In this document: piece by piece, positions 8,178 to 12,988 of the stretch
Layout: each line of letters starts with the position of its first letter
How positions within the stretch are numbered: the stretch's first letter is position 1
NCBI GenBank assembly: GCA_023300835.1
Contig: JALZVB010000019.1
Span: 1 to 12,988 of the forward strand
Length of the DNA stretch: 12,988 nt
Direction of reading: 5' to 3'
DNA from: Saprospiraceae bacterium
GTDB taxonomy: Bacteria; Bacteroidota; Bacteroidia; Chitinophagales; Saprospiraceae
The notes under the pieces: model-generated
What the model was told of the DNA's origin: nothing
Databases searched by the model: none
Seen by the model: only the letters and a program-made list of their open reading frames with translations
Translations under genes and position numbers: made by a program

Positions 8178-8183
8178 CCTCCT
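8178..8183 (-). promoter_or_regulatory. AGGAGG Shine-Dalgarno-like motif in the bamA leader
   Basis: The minus strand reads AAAAGGAGGAC here, a full match to the Shine-Dalgarno core. It stands 13 bases from the leader-ORF ATG (8164) and about 80 bases from the bamA ATG. Most genes in this window, as in Bacteroidota generally, lack such a motif, so its presence may be regulatory; it could also be chance. Confidence 0.4.
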
Positions 8184-8291
8184 TTTAGTTTCAAAAAAGT
8201 AAAGAATAGTAATCTTATTGTTGTAGAACTACCAGTTATACCATTTACGTTTCAGAATGTCACTTATGTTTTAATTAAATTAGTCAAACTC

Positions 8292-8332
8292 TGCGTTGAA
8301 AATACGCATCATAGCTATAGTTATACCTGCGT
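8292..8332 (-). promoter_or_regulatory. Alternative hairpin-forming segments in the putative bamA leader
   Basis: Three short segments can pair in two mutually exclusive ways: TGCGT (8292-8296), ACGCA (8304-8308) and TGCGT (8328-8332), as read on the plus strand. The middle one can pair with either neighbour. The outer pairing can extend by three A-T pairs after one mismatch. If transcription starts near 8344 this is the first part of the leader RNA. The stems are short, so this is weak. Confidence 0.2.
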
Positions 8333-8350
8333 TTTTCGCTTTGATTTAAA

Positions 8351-8380
8351 CAAATTTATTTTCAAATCTAATGTGACAAC
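8351..8380 (-). promoter_or_regulatory. Candidate Bacteroidota-type promoter for bamA
   Basis: On the minus strand GTTG (8380-8377) is followed after 18 bases by TAAATTTG (8358-8351), matching the Bacteroidota pattern TTG...TAnnTTTG for the primary sigma factor. A second -7-like TAGATTTG (8370-8363) lies just upstream without a well-placed -33 partner. No better match was seen nearer to bamA, so a leader of about 250 bases is implied. Confidence 0.45.
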
Positions 8381-8439
8381 TTGAAGCATAAATGGCATGC
8401 AATGAATCACAATACAATAAAAGTAAATATTAAGGTAAG

Positions 8440-8463
8440 TAAGTACTGAATACACAGTATTTA
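8440..8463 (-). terminator. Possible hairpin terminator after the GH3 gene
   Basis: A 9-bp stem with one G-U pair (TAAGTACTG 8440-8448 with CAGTATTTA 8455-8463, 6-base loop) begins 18 bases after the GH3 stop. On the minus strand it is followed by U-rich but interrupted sequence, not a clean T-run, so it may be a weak terminator or a 3'-end stabiliser. Confidence 0.35.
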
Positions 8464-8480
8464 ACTATAATTTAATCTCT

Positions 8481-9971
8481 TTATATCGGCCATAATTCAT
8501 CTACAATTATTCTATCGTTAGTTAGTCGAGGTACTTTATTCTGGCCTCCCAGCTTACCTTTTGTTCTCATGTAGTCTTGAAACGTACCTTGTGGTAAGTT
8601 TATTATTTTCAGTGGCTGCAGTACCCTACTCTGTATGAGATCATTATAGTAGATATTCTGGCGACACAATTCTTGATCCAGTCGTAACGCAATGGCTTCT
8701 ATGTCGTAGGAATCTTTATCAAATTCTATATACCATTCATGAAAAGGCAGTTGGTTATTATTAGGTTTTACTTGTGGCGCTATCGTAAATTCATTGAGTT
8801 TACAACCTAATTCCTTATTGACAATATCAATGGCCTCTTCTACTTCCTTAGCAATTACATGTTCTCCAAAAGCTGAGATAAAGTGCTTTATCCTACCACT
8901 CACAATAATCTTATAGGGAGCTAGAGATATGAACCTTACTGTATCACCAATATTGTAGGCCCATAAACCCGCATTACTGGAAATGATAATTACGTAGTCT
9001 TTATCGAGTTCTACCTTATCTAAGGTCAACCTTGTAGCATTGTCCAGATGTATCTCACTAAGTAGTACAAATTCATAGAACATGCCTGCACTGGTATTGA
9101 GTAATAGCCCAGGGTCATTGATATCTGTCTGAAAACCAATAAAACCCTCAGATGCGGGGTAGGTTTCTAATGTATCTATACCCTTACCATGAAGCGCCTC
9201 TATTGTTGTTTTATAGGGACTATAGTTAACGCCTCCATGTATAAATAAACTAAGATTAGGGAAAACTTCTTTGATCGTTTTTTTTCTCGTTTTCTTTAGT
9301 AGTCTCTCATAGTACATAATCACCCATGGTGGAATACCGCTAATGAGTCTCATGTCAAGGTTATATGTTTCTTCTACTATCTTGTCCAACTTGGATTCCC
9401 AATCTTCAATACAATTAGTCTTGTAACTGGGTAACTTGTTTGATTGTATCCATCGGGGAATCTCGTGATTGACAATTCCGGATAATCTGCCAGTAGCAAT
9501 ACCATTCTTATCCGATAGTACCGGTGATCCAGACAGAAATATCATTTTACCATCAAATAGGTTTTTTCGATTCTGACTTTCGTAATTGAATATGACATTC
9601 CTAGCTGTCTTAATATGGTAACTAATAGACTGGTTGGAAATAGGAATATACTTTACACCTGACGTAGTACCTGATGTTTTGGCAAAATACTTTGGCTTAC
9701 CTGGCCATAGGACATGTTGCCTTCCTTGAATTATCTTATCCACATAAGGTCTCAGGTCTTCATATTCTCTGATAGGTACTTGTGCAATAAAGTCTGAATA
9801 GGTTTTGACTTGATTAAAATTATGGTCTTTTCCGAAGTCTGTATTCTTGCCTTTATAAATAAGATTTTGTAATATCTTATTCTGTTCGTTGATGGCATGG
9901 TCTGCTGATCCGGTTATCGCTCTTGCAACTTGTCTTGCAAATACACCTATAGCTAATGATTTGATTCCCAA
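8481..9971 (-). CDS. GH3 auxin-responsive-promoter family protein (adenylate-forming enzyme)
   Basis: A protein of 496 residues, near the usual size for bacterial GH3 proteins. The family belongs to the adenylate-forming superfamily; plant members activate a carboxylate with ATP and join it to an amino acid, but substrates of the bacterial ones are largely unknown. All three nucleotide-binding motifs are visible: T-S-G-T-T-S-G at 99-105, Y-P-A-S-E at 271-275, and Y-N-I-G-D at 339-343 (usually Y-R-x-G-D). The C-terminal subdomain ends with K-G-K-L-G-G-Q-N-K-V-P-R, whose lysines include the likely catalytic one. The protein has no signal peptide and is probably cytoplasmic. The start must be TTG at 9971: the frame is closed by a stop a few codons upstream, has no ATG there, and Met142 is far too late. 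It begins 2 bases after the SH3b gene's stop, which implies translational coupling. Confidence 0.9.
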   Translation of the reverse strand: MGIKSLAIGVFARQVARAITGSADHAINEQNKILQNLIYKGKNTDFGKDHNFNQVKTYSDFIAQVPIREYEDLRPYVDKIIQGRQHVLWPGKPKYFAKTSGTTSGVKYIPISNQSISYHIKTARNVIFNYESQNRKNLFDGKMIFLSGSPVLSDKNGIATGRLSGIVNHEIPRWIQSNKLPSYKTNCIEDWESKLDKIVEETYNLDMRLISGIPPWVIMYYERLLKKTRKKTIKEVFPNLSLFIHGGVNYSPYKTTIEALHGKGIDTLETYPASEGFIGFQTDINDPGLLLNTSAGMFYEFVLLSEIHLDNATRLTLDKVELDKDYVIIISSNAGLWAYNIGDTVRFISLAPYKIIVSGRIKHFISAFGEHVIAKEVEEAIDIVNKELGCKLNEFTIAPQVKPNNNQLPFHEWYIEFDKDSYDIEAIALRLDQELCRQNIYYNDLIQSRVLQPLKIINLPQGTFQDYMRTKGKLGGQNKVPRLTNDRIIVDELWPI

Positions 9972-9973
9972 TC

Positions 9974-10453
9974 TTAGAACTCTTGGATGAAGTTACCCCA
10001 TACCCATCCTTCTGTACCGGCATATCTTATTTTACACCATTTTCCCATTTTCCCTTGGAGGATATAACTCTGGGTATCATAATAGACGATATCAACTTCA
10101 GCATTGGCTGGAATCCTGATTACGATATTAGATGTTAAAGAAGCTTCATCTCTCATATTGAGGGTTTCGCTTTCTATAATAACCATACCTCTCTTGAAGT
10201 TTCCTGTGCCTTTACAGTTTTCTAATTCCTCTGTGAGTTGATTTATTATGGAGTCCTGTGAAGCAATAATAGTCTTACTATTTTCTACGGTTGGGTTAGG
10301 AAGTTTAGAGAATATGCTTGACAAAACATCTGTAGGACTTTTTTGGGTTATTATTGAAGACAGCAACCATAACGTAGAAAGACTGAATACAACCAAGTAA
10401 ACCCATCTGAGTGCAGGGTGACTTTGTTTTTGGCCGTAACGTTGTTTTGACAT
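9974..10453 (-). CDS. Membrane-anchored SH3b-domain protein
   Basis: A protein of 159 residues: a short basic N-terminus, one transmembrane helix at about 16-36, a linker with a short helical stretch (63-80), and a C-terminal bacterial SH3 (SH3_3-like) domain at about 89-157. The SH3b signature is seen in L-N-M-R-D-E-A-S (98-105) and G-T-E-G-W-V-W-G-N-F-I (146-156). With the positive-inside rule the SH3b domain should face the periplasm, where such domains often bind peptidoglycan or protein partners. It is the first gene of a two-gene unit with the GH3 enzyme 2 bases downstream. A -7-like element lies about 20 bases before the ATG. No function is known beyond the domain. Confidence 0.85.
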   Translation of the reverse strand: MSKQRYGQKQSHPALRWVYLVVFSLSTLWLLSSIITQKSPTDVLSSIFSKLPNPTVENSKTIIASQDSIINQLTEELENCKGTGNFKRGMVIIESETLNMRDEASLTSNIVIRIPANAEVDIVYYDTQSYILQGKMGKWCKIRYAGTEGWVWGNFIQEF

Positions 10454-10473
10454 GAATAAGATTCGTTAAAGTG

Positions 10474-10481
10474 CAAAGATA
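10474..10481 (-). promoter_or_regulatory. Promoter -7 element for the SH3b-GH3 unit
   Basis: The minus strand reads TATCTTTG, an exact match to the Bacteroidota -7 consensus TAnnTTTG, ending 20 bases before the SH3b ATG. No good TTG is seen about 19 bases further upstream, so the -33 element is weak or absent. The implied 5' leader is short. Confidence 0.5.
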
Positions 10482-10558
10482 CGTAAGCTTTCTAAAAATC
10501 AGGATTAAGGAAATAAAATTGTGGTTACACTGTCCATTTTGATGGTAATCAGACAGAA

Positions 10559-11155
10559 TTATTTCTTCTTGTTACCATATAGTGCTGCAATCCCTTCTCC
10601 AGACATAATGAGTGGTGTAATCTTAACAAGTCTTTTCTGTATAGTGGCGTCTTGCTTGGCTGTTGTTATATAATCTGCATAACCACGTTGCTTAGCATCA
10701 CTGAGTTTGTAGAAGTGCTCAGACAATTTATCGTTTTCAGTGAGTAGCAGCTTCAAGCTATCTGGCAAGGTGTAATCATCTTTTGATTTGGGTATTAATT
10801 TGAGGATGTTACCGCTTTTCTGGTTTTCTATAGCTTCGTTTACATACGATAAAATCATGGCGTTATCCATATCTTCACTGGCGTAATATCTAAGGTGTCT
10901 CATACATTGAGTTTTACCCTCCTGCGCATTGACCAAGACTTTATGTTTATCTAATAGTGTCGCGCCTTGATAGAACCATAGTCCATAATGTTTTTTGAAC
11001 CCTGATATACCTACGACATTCTTATTCATTATAGAATAGACAGGCATTCCCCACTTTATATTTTCCTCCAATTCAGTAGACAACAGAAGTATTCTTAATG
11101 AAGTCAATTCATTTTTCCATTTTTCTAATCCTTCGAAATAGATATCAGCAGTCAT
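10559..11155 (-). CDS. YdeI/OmpD-associated family protein with DUF1801 domain
   Basis: A protein of 198 residues from the chosen ATG. The N-terminal part (about 2-110) is a DUF1801/YdhG-like domain, recognisable from Y-F-E-G-L-E-K-W, then I-K-W-G-M-P-V-Y and K-K-H-Y-G-L-W-F-Y. The C-terminal part (about 128-190) matches the YdeI/OmpD-associated helical domain, L-P-D-S-L-K-L-L-L through A-K-Q-D-A-T-I-Q-K-R. Family members are small cytoplasmic proteins linked by name to OmpD or bacteriocin protection; the biochemical function is not established. The frame could extend to a TTG at 11182, but that codon sits in the T-run of the upstream terminator and would add nine residues that do not fit the family. 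ATG 11155 gives the expected M-x-x-D-x-Y-F start. No own promoter is obvious in the short gap upstream. Confidence 0.85.
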   Translation of the reverse strand: MTADIYFEGLEKWKNELTSLRILLLSTELEENIKWGMPVYSIMNKNVVGISGFKKHYGLWFYQGATLLDKHKVLVNAQEGKTQCMRHLRYYASEDMDNAMILSYVNEAIENQKSGNILKLIPKSKDDYTLPDSLKLLLTENDKLSEHFYKLSDAKQRGYADYITTAKQDATIQKRLVKITPLIMSGEGIAALYGNKKK

Positions 11156-11180
11156 ATGCTCAAAACATTTGTTTTCCTTC

Positions 11181-11213
11181 AAAAAAAAGCCACAACTATT
11201 ACTAGTTGCGGCT
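11181..11213 (-). terminator. Strong Rho-independent terminator
   Basis: On the minus strand an 11-bp stem (AGCCGCAACTA with TAGTTGTGGCT, one G-U pair), a 4-base loop and a run of eight Ts follow the stop of the 562-residue repeat protein by about 25 bases. There is no T-run on the plus side, so it acts on the minus strand. It separates that gene from the YdeI-family gene. Confidence 0.92.
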
Positions 11214-11238
11214 CCGTATAAATTGAAAAGAAGGTATA

Positions 11239-12927
11239 TTATTTACCGCCTTGTAATTCGTCCTGTAATTTTTTCAACTTATCCCATGATCCACTTGCTG
11301 CTAGACCAGACTGTTTAGGCCAAGATCCAGGATTATGCATTTGGAATCTAGGACCTGCTTTCTCAAGAATTTTCTTGATTTTACTGGCATCCGTTTTAGC
11401 CAATGCTTTGAATGTCTTAATACCAGCTGCTTTGATTAACTCTTGTATTCTTGGGCCGATTCCTTCTATTTTTGTAAGGTCATCAACTCCAGTAGACTTA
11501 GACTTAGTTTTTCCAATTGATTTAGTCGCAGATTTCCCAGCTGATTTAGCTATCGTCTTAGTTGCAACCTTTGTAGTAGACTTACCCGCAGCTTTCGCTG
11601 TAGCTTTTCCACTAGATTTCTTACTTGCTTTAGTTTTGCTTTTAGAAGACTTAGAACTACTCGATTTAGAAGAAGATTTTCCTACTACAGTTTTACTTCC
11701 TGTAACAACAGACCTGTTACCATCTGTTACTTCTCTTCTATCAACAATCTTAGACTCTCCACTTGTTCTTGTTTCTCCTACAATGGTCCTAGATTTCTCT
11801 ACTGTACCTACATTCATCATCATTTTCTGTAGAGAAGCCATGTCAAATGACTTAACAACTTCTACCTCCTTGATAATTTCTACAGGGACTTCCTTGATTA
11901 CTTCTATAATAGTAGGGTTCTTCTTAAGCGTTGTAAACTCAGTCTTAAGACTTGAGTATTCTGCTTTGACACCTGTGTAATCTGTCTTAAGCTTAGCATT
12001 AGTTGCTTCCAATTTAGCTTTGGCAGCTTCTAGTTTTTCGCATTGAGACTTTAGGTTATTTATTTCTTTAGTGTTTGATTCAATAACCTCTCTTACAAGT
12101 GTTATCTCTTTGATCACTTCGATAGGTTGTTTTTCTACAACTTTCACTTCTTTGATCACTTCTTTCTCTATGACAACAGGAATTTCTTTGATTATCTCGA
12201 CAACCTTGATTACTTCTACTGTTTTCACAACTTCAACTGGAACTTCTTTGATCACTTCTTTGATCACTTCTACTTCCTTGATTACTTCTACAGGAACTTC
12301 TTTAATTACCTCGATTTTCTTAACAACTTCCTTTTTTACAGGAACGGTTACTTTTTGCTTTACAGTTTTCACCTTAACAACTTCTTTTACCTGAATAACA
12401 GGCACTTCTTTGATCACTTCCTTGATCACTTCTACTTTCTGTATAACAGGCACTTCTTTGATTATCTCTTTAACCTTGATTACTTCTTTGATTTGGATAA
12501 CCGGTACTTTTTTGATTACCTCTTTAACCTTGATTACTTCTTGAGTTTGTATAACAGGAACTTCCTTTATAACCTCTTTGATAATCTCTTTGATCTGTAT
12601 TACAGGTACTTCTTTGATTACTTCTACAACTTTAATTTTCTGCTCTCTTTTGTAAACAGGAACAGTGACCTTAACTTGAACTTTCTTTAATTTTTCAATT
12701 GTCTTAAAAGCTTTAACAGCTTTCTGTTGTAAAACTTTTACTGTTTTAATTTTTACTTTTCCAGGTACCCTTACGGCAACCTGAGTTGTAGCAGCAACAG
12801 TTTTTAAAGCTTGCTTTCTGAAAGCTGGATTTTCTTTCAGCACTGTTTCATATGCAGATGTAGCTTTAGCAATTGAGATTTTTGCTTTTTTTGAAATCTG
12901 TTGAATCAGTTTCGACTTTTCGATCAT
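11239..12927 (-). CDS. Modular repeat protein: HU-like N-terminus, V/I-K-E-V-P-V repeats, coiled coil, H1-like linker, C-terminal HhH domain
   Basis: A protein of 562 residues without a signal peptide, hence cytoplasmic. Residues 1-34 (M-I-E-K-S-K-L-I-Q-Q-I-S-K-K-A) resemble the first helices of HU/IHF proteins, but the rest of HU is not clear. Residues 98-283 are repeats built on E-V-I-K-E-V-P-V with Pro spaced 15-21 residues apart, mostly about 18. Residues 285-336 form a coiled coil; one more repeat copy follows at 340-358. Residues 415-478 are almost only Ser, Lys, Ala, Thr and Gly, like a histone H1 tail. Residues 481-562 are a helix-hairpin-helix domain (K-I-E-G-I-G-P-R-I at 486-494, then G-P-R-F-Q-M and L-Q-D-E-L-Q-G-G-K) of a type I recall as a C-terminal add-on in several Bacteroidota proteins. 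DNA binding or chromosome/scaffold organisation is likely but inferred. The gene stands alone, with a promoter-like element upstream and a strong terminator downstream. Confidence 0.88.
   Translation of the reverse strand: MIEKSKLIQQISKKAKISIAKATSAYETVLKENPAFRKQALKTVAATTQVAVRVPGKVKIKTVKVLQQKAVKAFKTIEKLKKVQVKVTVPVYKREQKIKVVEVIKEVPVIQIKEIIKEVIKEVPVIQTQEVIKVKEVIKKVPVIQIKEVIKVKEIIKEVPVIQKVEVIKEVIKEVPVIQVKEVVKVKTVKQKVTVPVKKEVVKKIEVIKEVPVEVIKEVEVIKEVIKEVPVEVVKTVEVIKVVEIIKEIPVVIEKEVIKEVKVVEKQPIEVIKEITLVREVIESNTKEINNLKSQCEKLEAAKAKLEATNAKLKTDYTGVKAEYSSLKTEFTTLKKNPTIIEVIKEVPVEIIKEVEVVKSFDMASLQKMMMNVGTVEKSRTIVGETRTSGESKIVDRREVTDGNRSVVTGSKTVVGKSSSKSSSSKSSKSKTKASKKSSGKATAKAAGKSTTKVATKTIAKSAGKSATKSIGKTKSKSTGVDDLTKIEGIGPRIQELIKAAGIKTFKALAKTDASKIKKILEKAGPRFQMHNPGSWPKQSGLAASGSWDKLKKLQDELQGGK
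11494..11685 (-). repeat. Low-complexity Ser/Lys/Ala-rich (histone H1-like) coding segment
   Basis: Encodes residues 415-478 of the modular protein: runs of S-S-K followed by spaced K-(S/A)-x-(G/T)-K-(S/A) units such as A-K-S-A-G-K-S-A-T-K. Basic, presumably disordered, resembling eukaryotic H1 tails and bacterial H1-like proteins. It separates the repeat and coiled-coil region from the HhH domain and would be expected to bind nucleic acid nonspecifically. Confidence 0.8.
12079..12636 (-). repeat. Degenerate tandem repeat encoding V/I-K-E-V-P-V units
   Basis: About 560 bases of short diverged repeats with prolines at residues 108, 123, 142, 160, 175, 196, 212, 230, 250 and 268. A perfect 12-bp tandem copy sits at 12244-12255 and 12256-12267. 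A longer-range duplication is also visible: K-V-T-V-P-V recurs at 87-92 and 192-197, each time followed by a basic stretch and E-V-I-K-E-V-P-V. Confidence 0.88.
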
Positions 12928-12962
12928 TATATTTTATTAAGTTGTTTGTTTGAAAATAGGTA

Positions 12963-12970
12963 CAAAAATA
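12963..12970 (-). promoter_or_regulatory. Candidate promoter -7 element for the modular repeat protein
   Basis: The minus strand reads TATTTTTG, matching TAnnTTTG, about 35 bases before the ATG at 12927. The expected -33 TTG would fall at or just past the end of the window and cannot be judged. The surrounding A/T richness makes chance matches likely. Confidence 0.4.
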
Positions 12971-12988
12971 AAAAAAAGATAACCCACA

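Larger units (their letters stand above)
8097..8480. other. 384-base spacer upstream of bamA
   Basis: AT-rich intergenic region between the GH3 gene (3' end) and bamA (5' end), both on the minus strand. It appears to hold a candidate terminator for the GH3 unit (8440-8463), a candidate bamA promoter (8351-8380), competing 5-bp hairpins (8292-8332), a 9-bp inverted repeat TTTTTTGAA/TTCAAAAAA (8150-8158 with 8190-8198), an AGGAGG motif, and a short leader ORF. I see no tRNA, no other coding sequence and no recognisable riboswitch class. Confidence 0.5.

Noticed and set aside
8150..8198. TTTTTTGAA/TTCAAAAAA inverted repeat as a terminator or operator
   Set aside because: The arms are almost pure A/T with a 31-base loop, and the repeat overlaps the candidate leader ORF; such a match is easily chance.
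8363..8370. Second -7-like element TAGATTTG upstream of bamA
   Set aside because: No suitably spaced TTG lies upstream on the minus strand; the neighbouring element at 8351-8358 has one.
11375..11980. 201-codon plus-strand frame rich in Leu, Val and Asp
   Set aside because: Antisense to the Ser/Lys/Ala-rich and coiled-coil part of the modular protein; the composition mirrors those codons.
12079..12636. Possible CRISPR-like array because of short recurring units
   Set aside because: Units are diverged, in frame, and continuous in coding sense with no unique spacers; it is a protein repeat.
12071..12690. Long open frames on the plus strand (107 and 187 codons), Phe/Tyr/Asn- or Thr/Ser-rich
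   Set aside because: They are antisense shadows of the V/I-K-E-V-P-V repeat region; their odd composition is the reverse complement of that repeat and they resemble no protein.

Overview
The window reads as an ordinary chromosomal stretch of a Bacteroidota bacterium, AT-rich, with the feel of a Saprospiria/Cytophagia-like lineage (lineage below phylum is inference). The evidence is the gene content (DUF4292 lipoprotein next to an EnvC-like protein, a Bacteroidota-length BamA, an S-D-D-D lipoprotein surface-export signal), the scarcity of Shine-Dalgarno sequences, and several matches to the Bacteroidota promoter -7 element TAnnTTTG. No rRNA, tRNA, CRISPR array, insertion sequence or prophage gene was seen.

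Left half, plus strand (1-4693): a tight cluster of TPR protein, DUF4292 lipoprotein, EnvC-like LytM protein and the GTPase HflX. The first three are joined by a 4-base overlap and a 4-base gap; HflX follows after 30 bases. The EnvC-like protein has lost three of its catalytic/zinc histidines, all replaced by Asn, so it should be an amidase activator rather than an enzyme.

A short convergent spacer (4694-4894) rich in small palindromes separates this from a long minus-strand half. There, bamA (5493-8096) is followed 13 bases downstream by a small probable surface lipoprotein with an internal 54-bp tandem duplication. Upstream of bamA is a 384-base spacer that appears to hold a distant promoter, competing small hairpins, and a 22-codon leader ORF with an AGGAGG motif whose stop codon overlaps the bamA start (TGATG). 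Further upstream is a two-gene unit: a membrane-anchored SH3b protein followed after 2 bases by a GH3-family adenylating enzyme that starts with TTG. Then come a YdeI/DUF1801 protein, a textbook intrinsic terminator, and a 562-residue modular protein.

That last protein (11239-12927) is the most unusual object here. It has a short HU-like N-terminus, about 185 residues of V/I-K-E-V-P-V repeats, a coiled coil, a histone-H1-like Ser/Lys/Ala linker and a C-terminal helix-hairpin-helix domain. It looks like a DNA-associated or scaffold protein of unknown role and is the best candidate for undescribed biology. The rest of the window is envelope biogenesis (EnvC, BamA, lipoproteins) plus ribosome-associated GTPase housekeeping.
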